The notes under the pieces are model-generated. The model saw nothing but the letters and a program-made list of their open reading frames with translations. It ran no database searches and was not told where the DNA came from. Shown piece by piece: positions 1 through 8,123 of a stretch of DNA of 64,000 bases. How positions within the stretch are numbered: the stretch's first letter is position 1; every line of letters begins with the position of its first letter. A program made the translations under genes and the position numbers. This DNA comes from Erythrobacter tepidarius (GTDB lineage: Bacteria; Pseudomonadota; Alphaproteobacteria; Sphingomonadales; Sphingomonadaceae): assembly GCF_002155695.1 (NCBI RefSeq), contig NZ_MUYJ01000001.1:186001-250000 (forward strand). Reading direction: 5' to 3'.

Positions 1-483
1 CGAATAGCTCACCTCGAACAGCCCGTCACCCTTGTGAACCACCCGGTTCCAGCCTTTTTGGCGTTCGAGCAGACGCACCATTTCCTCGGCCGCCTTGGGA
101 TCGGTCGGGTCGATGCCGCCCATCATGGCCTTCATCATCTCGGCGTCTTTTTTGGCCTTGGCGGCCCGCTCGGCGGCGCCGGCCTCCCATTCGGCGCGCT
201 GCGAGGCGAGTTCGTCCTTGGTGCACGCGCGGCTCTCGTAGGATTCCTCGTCGAAGCATTCGGACGGAGTGAAGGTCTCCTCGTTTGCCGCGCCGATCAT
301 TGCCAGCTTGGACAGGGTGAGGAAGAAGATCTCGCCCTCGTAGCTGAAGGTGAAGCTGTCCGGCCCGGTCAGCGTCAGCTCGGAGGTGAACTTGCCCGGC
401 GACATGAAGCAGCCTGAAAGCACCAGTGCAAAGCCTGTCAGCAGCGCCGCGGCGCGCAGGCGGATCGTCAAGAACATGGCCAT
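1..483 (-). CDS. putative lipoprotein, C-terminus beyond left edge
   Basis: The frame stays open from the ATG at 483 to base 1 (161 codons), so the C-terminus lies outside the window. The N-terminus is a lipoprotein signal: a short basic start, a hydrophobic run and the lipobox LSGC with Cys near residue 22. This predicts a lipid-anchored protein of the cell envelope. The mature part has a two-cysteine segment and a lysine/alanine-rich helical stretch. A GGGAGGGG ribosome-binding site sits about 7 nt before the ATG at 483; an in-frame ATG at 477 is the alternative start. I do not recognise the family and assign no function. It lies 28 bp downstream of rlmB on the same strand and may be co-transcribed with it. 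Confidence 0.75.
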   Translation of the reverse strand, partial: MAMFLTIRLRAAALLTGFALVLSGCFMSPGKFTSELTLTGPDSFTFSYEGEIFFLTLSKLAMIGAANEETFTPSECFDEESYESRACTKDELASQRAEWEAGAAERAAKAKKDAEMMKAMMGGIDPTDPKAAEEMVRLLERQKGWNRVVHKGDGLFEVSYS

Positions 484-511
484 GGCAATTCCCCTCCCTT
501 GCTCGTGCCTT

Positions 512-1318
512 CTAGCCGCGCGTGGCGACCGCATAAAGCGCAATCGCCGCGGCATTCGAGACGTTGAGGCTCTCGATTGCAGAAGAAATCGGCAACCTCG
601 CCAGCGCATCGCAATGGGCGGCGATGTTGTGGCGCAGGCCTTCGCCCTCGGCCCCGAGCACGATCGCAAGCGGGCCGGTCGGCATGATGTCCGCGAGCGC
701 GCACTCGGCTTCACCGGCAAGGCCGATCCGCCAGTATCCGGCTTGTGCCAGTTCTTCGAGGGCGCGGGCGAGATTGACGACGCGCACCCACGGCACGCTT
801 TCCAGCGCGCCCGAGGCAGCTTTCGCCAGCACGCCGCCTTCAGGCGGGGCGTGGCGATCCTGGGTGACGACGGCGGCGGCATTGAAGGCCGCTGCCGAGC
901 GCAGAATCGCGCCGACATTATGCGGGTCGGTGACTTGGTCGAGCACCACCACCGGACGCTCGGGATCGCCGAGCGCGACCTCATCGAGGAACACGTCCCC
1001 GAGCGGCGCGCATTCGAGCACGAGTCCCTGATGCGGCGCATCCTTGGCGACCAGACGTGCGAGATCGGCGGGGTCGGCATATTCGACCGGAAAGTCGGCC
1101 GGCAGCTCGCCATCGAGGCTGGCGATGCCCTCGCGGGTCGCCCACAGCTTGCGGTGCTGGCGTTGGGGATTCTTGAGCGCTGCCTCGACGGGATGACGGC
1201 CCCATAGGCGCACCTGCCCGGCGCTGGCCTTGCCCGAACCACGCCCGCCCTTCATCCGCCCAGCGCGCCCGCGCAATGCGCGCTTGCGTTCGCCCTTGCT
1301 CGCTTGCCCTCTTGCCAT
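512..1318 (-). CDS. rlmB: 23S rRNA (guanosine-2'-O-)-methyltransferase RlmB-like (TrmH/SpoU family)
   Basis: The 268-residue protein has the SpoU/TrmH layout: a basic N-terminal tail, a substrate-binding domain starting at WGRHPVEAAL, and a C-terminal knotted methyltransferase domain. Motif 1 (DQVTDPHNVGAILRSAAAF), motif 2 (IVLGAEGEGL) and motif 3 (IESLNVSNAAAIALY) are all visible. Family members 2'-O-methylate a guanosine in 23S rRNA (G2251 in E. coli) using S-adenosylmethionine. The start at 1318 is preceded by AAGGAG at 7 nt. The open frame extends much further upstream but would cross the tRNA-Tyr gene, so the longer form is rejected. It is transcribed divergently from tRNA-Tyr. The family is certain; the exact target nucleotide is inferred from homology. 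Confidence 0.93.
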   Translation of the reverse strand: MARGQASKGERKRALRGRAGRMKGGRGSGKASAGQVRLWGRHPVEAALKNPQRQHRKLWATREGIASLDGELPADFPVEYADPADLARLVAKDAPHQGLVLECAPLGDVFLDEVALGDPERPVVVLDQVTDPHNVGAILRSAAAFNAAAVVTQDRHAPPEGGVLAKAASGALESVPWVRVVNLARALEELAQAGYWRIGLAGEAECALADIMPTGPLAIVLGAEGEGLRHNIAAHCDALARLPISSAIESLNVSNAAAIALYAVATRG

Positions 1319-1488
1319 TGTCGCTCCTTGCCGGCACCCGAAATCGTCCCCTGCCAGCAGGGCCATTGACAGGCAAGCACCGCTTCGCCAAAGGGGCGCC
1401 TCTCGGCAGCGGGCCCCCTCGGGGGACTCGCGCAATTTCAGAGCCTCATGTGCTCGGGAACGCCCCCCTTGCTTCAAGGGGACTGTGT

Positions 1489-1574
1489 GGACAGGTGGCC
1501 GAGTGGTTAAAGGCAGCAGACTGTAAATCTGCCCGCGCAAGCGTACGCTGGTTCGAATCCAGCCCTGTCCACCA
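1489..1574 (+). tRNA. tRNA-Tyr (GTA)
   Basis: The acceptor arms GGACAGG and CCTGTCC pair perfectly, followed by discriminator A and an encoded CCA. The anticodon loop CTGTAAA gives GTA at 1523-1525, and GGTTCGAATCC forms the T arm. The long variable arm (CCGCGCAAGCGTACG region) is the class II form expected for bacterial tRNA-Tyr. The 3' end borders a decayed mobile element. Confidence 0.97.
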
Positions 1575-1688
1575 CCTTCCCTTTCGCTGGCAATCCCCCC
1601 GCATCGCCGGAAAGCGCGGTTTCCCAAGGAAAAAGCGTCCACCCGTGCGCGCCCCTGTTCATTGCCAGCCGTCCCAATTCGCGGTAAA

Positions 1689-1712
1689 GTGTGGGTGGAA
1701 AATGTGGGGGAG
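1689..1712 (+). repeat. GTGTGGG-type direct repeats, left side of island
   Basis: GTGTGGGTGG (1689-1698) and ATGTGGGGGAG (1702-1712) lie just before the integrase stub. An inverted copy, CCCCCCACAC, is at 1743-1752. Matching copies occur at the other end of the island (3604-3625). Their place at both ends fits arm-type binding sites for a tyrosine recombinase, but that is inference. Confidence 0.4.
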
Positions 1713-1774
1713 TGAGAACGCCCCGGCCATTTTGGGCCAAATCCCCCCACACTTTCGATCGGCTGGAGATCGAG

Positions 1775-1909
1775 ATGGGGAAGCTGACTGCCAAGCAAGT
1801 GAAAGACGCGCTGAAAGTGCCGGGAGCCTATCAGGATGGCGACAGCCTTTTTCTAAAGGTGGATAAGCGCGGCGGGCCAGCGCGATCGGAAAGTCGTTTA
1901 CCCGTTTAA
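1775..1909 (+). pseudogene. tyrosine integrase, N-terminal fragment (DUF4102-type)
   Basis: The 44-residue peptide begins MGKLTAKQVKDALKVPGAY and continues DGDSLFLKV, which matches the start of P4-type integrases: a short K-L-T helix, then a G-x-Y-x-D-G-x-x-L-x-L strand pair (the DUF4102 arm-binding domain). After about 34 residues the similarity stops and the frame ends at 1909. The core-binding domain and the catalytic R-H-R-Y residues are absent, so it cannot be a working recombinase. A GGAGATCGAG stretch precedes the ATG. The adjacent Rep-like frame begins before this one stops, in another reading frame, so the break is probably a deletion that fused two genes. Confidence 0.75.
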
Positions 1910-1914
1910 TAACG

Positions 1915-2352
1915 GTGCATTGGGAGGCGGCTGGCCTGACAGATGCGGACGCGATGCGGGCGACAACCGCTTTCCTGAAATACTGGCGCGAATGGCTTGG
2001 CGGCGAAACGGCCTACATCTGGACGCGCGAGAATGGTGACGGCAAAGGCTCGCATCTGCACATTCTGGCCCATTTGCCGAAAGGCCGCGAGATAAGCGGG
2101 CGGCGATCGATGCGGTGGGTGGAGCGCATCACGGGCAAGCCCTATCGGCGCACGGTTATTCTAACCGAAAAAATCGGGGGTGCGGGCCAGCCGGACGGCG
2201 CGCTCTATGCCGCAAATCTGGGGGCGGCGCTGGCCTACATCCTGAAAGGCGCGGAGCCGGACGCGGCGGCGGCGATCGGGATTCAGCACGAATATGGCGG
2301 ACGCATCGTCGGCAAGCGGTGCGGGATGAGCCGCAATCTGGGCGGCCTGTAA
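1915..2352 (+). CDS. Rep/relaxase-like HUH-type protein fragment
   Basis: The frame is open from 1867 but has no ATG; the first start codon is GTG at 1915. Translation gives about 145 residues with HWEAAGLTDADA near the start, then TYWTREN-like aromatic spacing and GSHLHILAHLP, whose HLH core resembles the HUH metal-binding motif of rolling-circle replication initiators. Later comes YAANLGAALAYILKG, where a tyrosine and lysine lie in the arrangement typical of the catalytic Y-x-x-K region. Open coding continues upstream of the GTG (FTRLITVHWEAAG), so the natural N-terminus was probably lost in the deletion that also removed most of the integrase. I regard it as a remnant of the element's replication gene. 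The family call is from motifs only. Confidence 0.5.
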   Translation: MHWEAAGLTDADAMRATTAFLKYWREWLGGETAYIWTRENGDGKGSHLHILAHLPKGREISGRRSMRWVERITGKPYRRTVILTEKIGGAGQPDGALYAANLGAALAYILKGAEPDAAAAIGIQHEYGGRIVGKRCGMSRNLGGL

Positions 2353-2474
2353 AGTAGAGGCGGATAGAGGGTTTTTGAATCGCCTCAGAGTGTTATCGTG
2401 CGGCCACCCATGTGGTAGCAATACGCGCGTGGACGCGAGCCTTGAGTATTTGAGATTTGAAAGGGGGGCAACCG

Positions 2475-2852
2475 ATGAGAATTTTCGCTTTGGCGATTTC
2501 GATCTTTGCGCTTTCGGCCTGCGCTTCGAGCATCATGGAAGGCTTTCTTGGTCAACCGGTGCAGGCGGCGATGGTAAAATATGGGCCGCCTCAAAACGCG
2601 TTCGACATGGGCGATGGCAGGCGTGCTTTTCAGTGGGAAATGAAAAGCAGCTACACCACCCCAGTGAACGTCCGAAACAGCGGCAACGTCCAAGCCTATG
2701 GCAATACGGCATGGTGGACGCAAAACACGCAAATCTCAGGTGGACAGACAGTCACGGGCCGATGCCTCTACACCATGTATGGACGATGGTCGGATGAAAC
2801 CAATAGCTGGATTCTGGAGGGCTTCGAAAAACCGCGCTTGATGTGCGAGTAG
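2475..2852 (+). CDS. small putative lipoprotein in island
   Basis: The 125-residue protein starts MRIFALAISIFALSACAS, a typical lipoprotein signal with lipobox LSAC, so it should be anchored to a membrane after processing. A strong AAGGGGGG ribosome-binding site lies 6 nt before the ATG at 2475, which decides the start over an ATG six codons upstream. The mature region has YGPP and an AFQWE-type stretch, reminiscent of small envelope lipoproteins that carry outer-membrane-assembly-like folds, and ends with conserved-looking aromatic and cysteine residues (GRCLYTMYGRW). The function is unknown. It is cargo of the tRNA-Tyr island. Confidence 0.7.
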   Translation: MRIFALAISIFALSACASSIMEGFLGQPVQAAMVKYGPPQNAFDMGDGRRAFQWEMKSSYTTPVNVRNSGNVQAYGNTAWWTQNTQISGGQTVTGRCLYTMYGRWSDETNSWILEGFEKPRLMCE

Positions 2853-2933
2853 GGACGGCCTTCGATTTTTCGACCATTCCGCGCGGGCGCGAAGCTATAG
2901 GACATAGCTACTTAATGCGCATTGTTGTCACGT

Positions 2934-3392
2934 CTAAAATTTGCGCTCTGACAGGTCTTGCGCCCTGCACATTCCGGTAAATCCGTTGTCGCCCGTCATT
3001 ATGCCTGTGCGGCGGTCGATCATGAATTTTGTCCCTGAGAGAAGGCCATAGCGAATGCGGCCTTCGATCTTGTCCTCGTTGACGTGAAGGTCTTTGACAT
3101 CCCGCCAGCCTTTTTCGCCAACGCAGATTGAGCACGTGGGCGGTTGAGGCAAATTCAGTCGGGCCGTTCCATCTTCAAGTTCGAATAGGGCCGTTGTGGG
3201 AACATCCCCGTATTGTGAACTGGCAGCGCCGCCCGAATACACCCGGCCTTCGGGAGTGACTACGGCTCCACCTACTTCGCGGTCTTTGAATTGTCCCCTG
3301 AACGCTCCGTCACAGATGAGGGAAAGGCGATCTTGAGCAGCAACAGGCACCGTCGTTAGTAAGGCTGTGCAAGCAATCAAACTCCTGAGCAT
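2934..3392 (-). CDS. small exported protein of unknown function
   Basis: The 152-residue protein begins MLRSLIACTALLTTVPVAAQ, a good Sec signal peptide with cleavage expected after the A-Q region, so the mature protein is probably periplasmic. It contains a CSICVGEKGW segment with two close cysteines and several glycine-rich turns. The ATG at 3392 gives the best signal peptide; the ATG at 3422 would add ten residues that spoil it. It is convergent with the lipoprotein gene at 2475 and belongs to the island cargo. I do not recognise the family. Confidence 0.6.
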   Translation of the reverse strand: MLRSLIACTALLTTVPVAAQDRLSLICDGAFRGQFKDREVGGAVVTPEGRVYSGGAASSQYGDVPTTALFELEDGTARLNLPQPPTCSICVGEKGWRDVKDLHVNEDKIEGRIRYGLLSGTKFMIDRRTGIMTGDNGFTGMCRAQDLSERKF

Positions 3393-3603
3393 TGGCGGCC
3401 CCCATCTCCTATCTTGTAGCATTCTAGCGGAATGTCAGACTAAGCCAAAGTGGGGGCGGGCAAATTCCTTAAGGCCGCGCCAACGTAGAGCGGGGCCAAT
3501 TCCCCGTGTGATCGCTATTACAGTTTTTCGCCCGCGCGGGTGCGCGCGAGGCTGTTTGCTAAAGTAGGCGGACATAGCAATCTCAGCGCCAATATCGGCC
3601 CGA

Positions 3604-3625
3604 GTGTGGGGGAGAGTGTGGGCGG
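3604..3625 (+). repeat. GTGTGGG-type direct repeats, right side of island
   Basis: GTGTGGGGGAG (3604-3614) and GTGTGGGCGG (3616-3625) are near-copies of the motifs at 1689-1712. Together they bracket the island. Confidence 0.4.
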
Positions 3626-3677
3626 AGAATCTACACTTGATAAATAATCAAAGGAAATCAAGTTTCTGCGTTCCTCG

Positions 3678-3698
3678 TTCTATTCAAGCCCTGACCAC
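3678..3698 (+). repeat. degraded copy of tRNA-Tyr 3' end (candidate attachment site)
   Basis: Aligned without gaps to the T arm and acceptor strand of tRNA-Tyr, 17 of 21 bases match, including AGCCCTG and CCAC. The following bases (TTCCC then TCGCT) also resemble the sequence just after the tRNA. I read this as the far attachment site of the island, mutated since integration. Confidence 0.5.
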
Positions 3699-3970
3699 TT
3701 TCCCCGCTCGCTTGCTCGCCCCTGTCGCCGGACGCAGTCCCGGCGCGGCGAGAGATACGACTGCGCCGGATGCGTGCTGCGCATCGCTTGGGCCAAGTTG
3801 TCTCGACCACCGCGCGTGTCGCGCGCTTGCTTGGCGATCTGTTGCCTCAGGCGATAGGCTGCGCGTGCCGCGATCCGGTCAGTCATGGCGTGAGGGCTTG
3901 AGGCATCCTGCCTGACGGCACCGCTCCCCCCTGCCGCAGGCGCCCGGTTTGCCGGTCTGGCGCCGGCCAA
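3699..3970. other. no supported gene between island and parS
   Basis: The only candidate here is a 68-codon frame on the minus strand starting at ATG 3886 and ending at 3680. Its product is arginine/alanine-rich, there is no ribosome-binding site, and its end overlaps the candidate attachment site, so I do not call it. An imperfect GC-rich hairpin region lies around 3730-3790. Confidence 0.5.
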
Positions 3971-3986
3971 TGTTTCACGTGAAACA
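3971..3986. promoter_or_regulatory. parS partition site (perfect)
   Basis: TGTTTCACGTGAAACA is a perfect 16-bp palindrome and an exact match to the consensus parS bound by chromosomal ParB. Such sites cluster around the replication origin. It lies in the non-coding gap 73 bp beyond the dabA stop codon. Confidence 0.9.
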
Positions 3987-4059
3987 TATCGCGAACGAAG
4001 GCCGGGCGGAAGGCGGACCTAGGCCTGCCCTCCGCCCGCACCTGCGCCTGCTCACGCGA

Positions 4060-6441
4060 TCAGGCGGCCAGCGTTTGCAGCGCGGTGTCGGTCCATCCGA
4101 GGCCCGGGCTATAGCGCGCATCGACCTTGCCATTCTTGAGCACGAACAGATGCAGCCAGCCGTTGTCGAACAGCTCGCGCACCCCCGGATGGCGTTCGAG
4201 GACGCCGAGGATCTCCTCGCGCGGGGCCTCGATCATCACGCTCAGGCGCAGCGGTTCGTGCTGCAATGCCTCGCCGTCATGCACCGCCTGCCATGGCAGG
4301 CCCGCGCGCAGGCGGCCACCATTGCCCTCGATCACCCCGATGCCGCCGACCACGTTGTGGATCAGCTTGTTGCCGCCGCCGAACATCTCGGGCGCAACCG
4401 CAGAACCGAAATATTGCAGGCTGATCCAGCTCGCCACCACCACCGGTGCGGTGATGATGAGTTCGAGCGTGCCGAAGCCTTCGTCCGCGCGCCAGTCGTA
4501 GGAGTGGAGGAAGGCCCGGCCACCAAGGTCGCGGCCGGCAGTCGCCTCGCGCGGGGCGGCGATGAAGGCGGCGCAGCCGACCAGACCCCATTCGGGGCGA
4601 ATCTCGGCCCAGTTGCTGGCGCGGTGGTGGATGGTGTTCGCGCTTGCTCCCGGCAGACGCACTGCCCGTTCGGCCCGGGCGACCTTCGCAGCCTGGGCCA
4701 GCCATTTGCGCACCCTTTCAAGATCGCCGCTGCGGGCTGCAGGCAGGCCGTCGTCGTAAAGGGTGACCGCATCGGTCGTGGTGTCATGCAGGCCGGCGAC
4801 GAACAGCGTGTCCGCCGGCACCGCGACCCCGCGCGCCGCCAGGCCTGCACGGGTTTCGGGATCGTTGAGCAGGATCGCCAGCAGGCGGGCCGAAACCTCG
4901 CCGGTGTAACCCCCGCAGGCGCCGCAGTGATAGGCGCTCTCGTGCGGGTTGTTGGTGAGGTTGCCGCCATGGCCGAGCAGCAGCACGATTTCCCCGTGGT
5001 CGCGGGTGAGGCTCATCGCCTTGAGCACGGCTGCGCCGGTATCGGCCTTGGCCTGTGCGCTCATCCCGCCGATCACTTGCGGAGCGGGTTCGGGTTTGGC
5101 CTTGGGCGCAAATCCCAGCGCCCACTTCACCAGTTTCACCGCGTAGGCCGGGCCCATCGCCTCGACGAAGGCGAAAGAGCTGACCGCCGCCTGCCGGAAG
5201 CGGCCCCAGGCGCGGGCCGAACGGGCGGTGATGCGGGCCTGCTGGTCGCCCGCCGGATCGCCGGCGCTGGTGGTCTCGATTGCAGGATTGAGCAGCACCG
5301 GCAGGTGTGCCTCGCGAATGTCGGAGCCATGGGCATGGTGCGCCAGCGGCAGGCCGAAGAAGCCGGCAAACCCGATCGTGGCGATGCTGTCATCGATACT
5401 TTCGAGCGCGCGGCGGAATATTTCCGAGCGCACGTCGATGCAGAAGGCAGCCTGCAGGAAAGGGCGATTGCCGGAAGGCGCATCGCCGTCAAGCGCCGCA
5501 ATCAGGCGGCGCTGGTAGGCGCGATCGGCCGCGTCCTGCAGGATCGCCAGCGCGACTTCCTGTGCACCGGGCACCACCGGCTCGGCATGGGCGGCAACCG
5601 TCGCCGCCCAGCGCTCGGCAACTTCGGGAGCGTGGACGAGCAGGGCTTCTTCCCAGATCAGGCGGATGGCGAGCAGATCGGCCATGGTGCGATCGGTTTC
5701 GCCGACCAGTTCGGCCTGCCACAGCAGCCAGCGGGCGTGCTGCGACCAGCCGCCCATGCTCATGAACAGGCGGTGGAAGGCGGGTTCGGCGGCGGCATCG
5801 GTGATGCCCAGCGCCTCGGCTGCAAACAGGATTGCGCGTTCGGGCGAGTCGGGCGCAGCGGCGACATGGGCGCAGAACCCCCGCAGGCCGGCGATCTCCG
5901 GGGTCAGGTCATGCGTCGCCCAGGCGCGCCATGCGGCGAAGGCCCCTGAGCCGGGTGCGGGCGACCACAGCGCTTGTCCGCGATCGAAATGGCCCGCGGC
6001 CCACAGGCCGATGCACTTGTCGATCAGCGCCGGCCAGTCGATGCCGGTCGCTTCTGCCGCGAGATCGGCGACGGTCGGCAGGGCAGAAGGCTCCGGCCCG
6101 TCACCCAGCTGTTCGGCGATGCGGCGCAGCTGCATCGTATCGGCCGGGCGCAGCGGCGCAATGGATGCGGCGAGGGCATCGGCGAGGTCCTGCTCAGTGA
6201 TGCGTCCGTCGCGGATCGCGGCGGCATATTCGGCGCCCTTGCGGGTCACGCGGATGCCCGCGACCCGCCCGAGCCGCGCAGCGGCGGTGGCAAGATCTTC
6301 GCCGGTCTGGCCGAGGAAGGGATTGACTGCGACCGTCGCATCGAGCGGAAAGGCCGGGGGGACGGCGCGCGCGGCGGCCTCGGCAGCCTCGAGAATGGCC
6401 GACAGCCTGACCGGCGTGATCTGAGCGTGGTTCATGAACAT
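4060..6441 (-). CDS. dabA: DabA, inorganic carbon transporter zinc subunit (DUF2309/UPF0753)
   Basis: The 793-residue protein matches the DabA family, the cytoplasmic carbonic-anhydrase-like half of the DAB complex that couples CO2 hydration to an ion gradient and so accumulates bicarbonate. The zinc site can be read: FCIDVRSE gives Cys334 and Asp336, and HGGNLTNNPHES followed by HCGACGG gives His491 and Cys506. The Cys-x-Asp pairing and the 15-residue His-to-Cys gap equal those of Halothiobacillus DabA. The start at 6441 is preferred because GGAG lies 8 nt upstream; ATGs at 6447 and 6435 are alternatives. It follows dabB by 26 bp and is certainly co-transcribed. Confidence 0.93.
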   Translation of the reverse strand: MFMNHAQITPVRLSAILEAAEAAARAVPPAFPLDATVAVNPFLGQTGEDLATAAARLGRVAGIRVTRKGAEYAAAIRDGRITEQDLADALAASIAPLRPADTMQLRRIAEQLGDGPEPSALPTVADLAAEATGIDWPALIDKCIGLWAAGHFDRGQALWSPAPGSGAFAAWRAWATHDLTPEIAGLRGFCAHVAAAPDSPERAILFAAEALGITDAAAEPAFHRLFMSMGGWSQHARWLLWQAELVGETDRTMADLLAIRLIWEEALLVHAPEVAERWAATVAAHAEPVVPGAQEVALAILQDAADRAYQRRLIAALDGDAPSGNRPFLQAAFCIDVRSEIFRRALESIDDSIATIGFAGFFGLPLAHHAHGSDIREAHLPVLLNPAIETTSAGDPAGDQQARITARSARAWGRFRQAAVSSFAFVEAMGPAYAVKLVKWALGFAPKAKPEPAPQVIGGMSAQAKADTGAAVLKAMSLTRDHGEIVLLLGHGGNLTNNPHESAYHCGACGGYTGEVSARLLAILLNDPETRAGLAARGVAVPADTLFVAGLHDTTTDAVTLYDDGLPAARSGDLERVRKWLAQAAKVARAERAVRLPGASANTIHHRASNWAEIRPEWGLVGCAAFIAAPREATAGRDLGGRAFLHSYDWRADEGFGTLELIITAPVVVASWISLQYFGSAVAPEMFGGGNKLIHNVVGGIGVIEGNGGRLRAGLPWQAVHDGEALQHEPLRLSVMIEAPREEILGVLERHPGVRELFDNGWLHLFVLKNGKVDARYSPGLGWTDTALQTLAA

Positions 6442-6467
6442 GGGCATTACTCCGGTAAGGCGGCGGC

Positions 6468-8033
6468 TCAGTGCGAGCGTGTGGTGCGAAAGCCCCCGAT
6501 CGCGCGGTCGAGCAGGGCGTTGAGATAGAGGCCGTTGGCGAGGTGGACGCGCAGGCCCGCGGTCGCGGGGTGATGCGCCCACAGCGGGAATAGCGCCTGG
6601 GCGAAAGCGACAAGACCGAAGCTCGCCACCGCCACCACCAGCAGCGCCCATTCGAGCGCGCTCGGCATCGGTGCTGGCGGCAGGAGCGGACCCCAGATCG
6701 CCTGGGCGATGGTCTGGAAGCTGAAGTAGCCCGCCGCGGCCGCCAATGCCGATGCAGCAGTGCGCTTGGTCAGGGCCACCGGCGCACGGTCGGCCAGGCC
6801 CTGAGCGACGAGGTAGGCCACCCCGAAGATCAGGATCGCGCCCAGCGCCAGCGCCTGCGGCGACTTCGGCCCGAAGGCAGCGGTGAAGGCCGCGGCGATA
6901 GCGGCGAAGATCGCCAGCGCCAGCGCGAAGCTCTTGAGCACGGCCGCCATGCTCGGCACCGCCACCGGGCCGGGGCGGCGGATAGCGGCAACTTCGGTGA
7001 CGGCGTTGCCCGAGGACAGGAAGGCATGGGCCTTGTAGAGCGAGTGCGCGACGATGTGCAGCAGCGCGAGGGTCCACAGGCCGAGGCCGCATTGCAACAG
7101 CATGAAGCCCATCTGCGAGATGGTCGACCAGGCCAGCGCGGTCTTGATCGCGCTCTGGGTGAGCATCACGGCAGCACCGAACAGCGCGGTGAAGCCGCCG
7201 ATCATCACCAGTGCGGCCATCGCCCCGGTGCTTGCCTGCACCAGCGGCGCGGCGGTGATCAGCAGCACGCCGCCCGAGTTGATGATCCCGGCGTGAAGCA
7301 GAGCGGAGACCGGGGTGGGGGCCTCCATCACCTCGGTCAGCCAGCCGTGCAGCGGGAAGGCGGCGGTCTTGAGCGCGGCGGCGGCGGCGATTGCTGCAAC
7401 CCCGAGCGTGCCCGCCAGGCCCAATCCGCCGGCGCTGGCTGCTTCGGCGAGCGCCGCGAATTCGAGCGTGCCGAAGCGGGACGCCAGCAGCGCGGCAGCG
7501 ATGATCAGCATGGCATCGCCCGCGTGCCATACCAGCGCGAACTTCGTCGCCGCCCGCTGCGCCTCGGCGCGGCCTGGGTAGAACAGCAGCAGGCGCTTGA
7601 GCGTGAGGCCCACCATCCCCGCGGCCAGTATCATCGTGGCGAGGCTCGCGGCTTGCACGAACACCAGCACCGCGGCGAGCGTGAGCAGCATCAGCCCATG
7701 GAAGGCTCCCTCGCGCGCTTCGCCGTCGAGATAGGTGCGGCTGTAGCGCATGACGATCCAGCCGATGAAGCCGACCAGGCTCGCGACCGCGGTGCTGACG
7801 AGATCGGCGCGCAGACCAAGCCGCGCTACTGCGCCCAACACGCCCACGCCCGCCATCGGGCCAAGCGCGGTCTGCACAAGGCCGCCGAGCGCGAGCAAGA
7901 AGGCCGCCAAGGCCGAGGCCTCGGACCAGCGTGGCAGGCTGCCGGGCCGCCGACCGGGCCGCAGCGCGGCGAACAAAGCGGCGGGCAGAAGCGCCAGCGG
8001 CGCGAAGAACGACAAGGCGTAGGCAAACGACAT
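6468..8033 (-). CDS. dabB: DabB, proton-conducting membrane subunit (NuoL/MrpA-like)
   Basis: The 521-residue, highly hydrophobic protein belongs to the proton-pumping NADH dehydrogenase/Mrp antiporter group. The signature HGWLTEVMEAPTPVSALLHA (proton_antipo_M core) is present, with KRLLLFYPG, FPLHGWL and AHSLYKAHAFL lysine/histidine segments typical of the ion path. Next to dabA it is the membrane partner of the DAB complex rather than a respiratory complex I subunit; no other nuo or mrp genes are nearby. It is the first gene of the pair and is transcribed away from the LysR gene across a 124-bp AT-rich gap. Confidence 0.92.
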   Translation of the reverse strand: MSFAYALSFFAPLALLPAALFAALRPGRRPGSLPRWSEASALAAFLLALGGLVQTALGPMAGVGVLGAVARLGLRADLVSTAVASLVGFIGWIVMRYSRTYLDGEAREGAFHGLMLLTLAAVLVFVQAASLATMILAAGMVGLTLKRLLLFYPGRAEAQRAATKFALVWHAGDAMLIIAAALLASRFGTLEFAALAEAASAGGLGLAGTLGVAAIAAAAALKTAAFPLHGWLTEVMEAPTPVSALLHAGIINSGGVLLITAAPLVQASTGAMAALVMIGGFTALFGAAVMLTQSAIKTALAWSTISQMGFMLLQCGLGLWTLALLHIVAHSLYKAHAFLSSGNAVTEVAAIRRPGPVAVPSMAAVLKSFALALAIFAAIAAAFTAAFGPKSPQALALGAILIFGVAYLVAQGLADRAPVALTKRTAASALAAAAGYFSFQTIAQAIWGPLLPPAPMPSALEWALLVVAVASFGLVAFAQALFPLWAHHPATAGLRVHLANGLYLNALLDRAIGGFRTTRSH

Positions 8034-8123
8034 GGTGGCACTCCGAGCGGGAGGTTCAACGGACGTGCCGTTCGGATAAAGTCTCGACAGAATTAAAAAA
8101 ATTACATATTTTGTATCTGAATA

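Larger units (their letters stand above)
1575..3698. mobile_element. decayed integrative element at tRNA-Tyr
   Basis: Directly behind the tRNA-Tyr 3' end lies the first ~34 codons of a tyrosine integrase, then a fragment of a Rep-like protein, then two small exported proteins. The segment ends near 3678-3698 in a 21-base stretch that matches the tRNA 3' region at 17 positions and looks like a mutated attachment site. Parts of the segment are less GC-rich than the flanks. Integrases with this N-terminal domain commonly use tRNA 3' ends as attachment sites. I infer an island of about 2.1 kb that has lost most of its integrase and can no longer move by itself. Confidence 0.65.

Noticed and set aside
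3680-3886. 68-codon minus-strand frame between the island and parS
   Set aside because: No ribosome-binding site, arginine-rich composition, and the end overlaps the candidate attachment site.
6468-8033. NADH dehydrogenase subunit (nuoL)
   Set aside because: No other complex I genes nearby; the overlap with dabA shows it is DabB.
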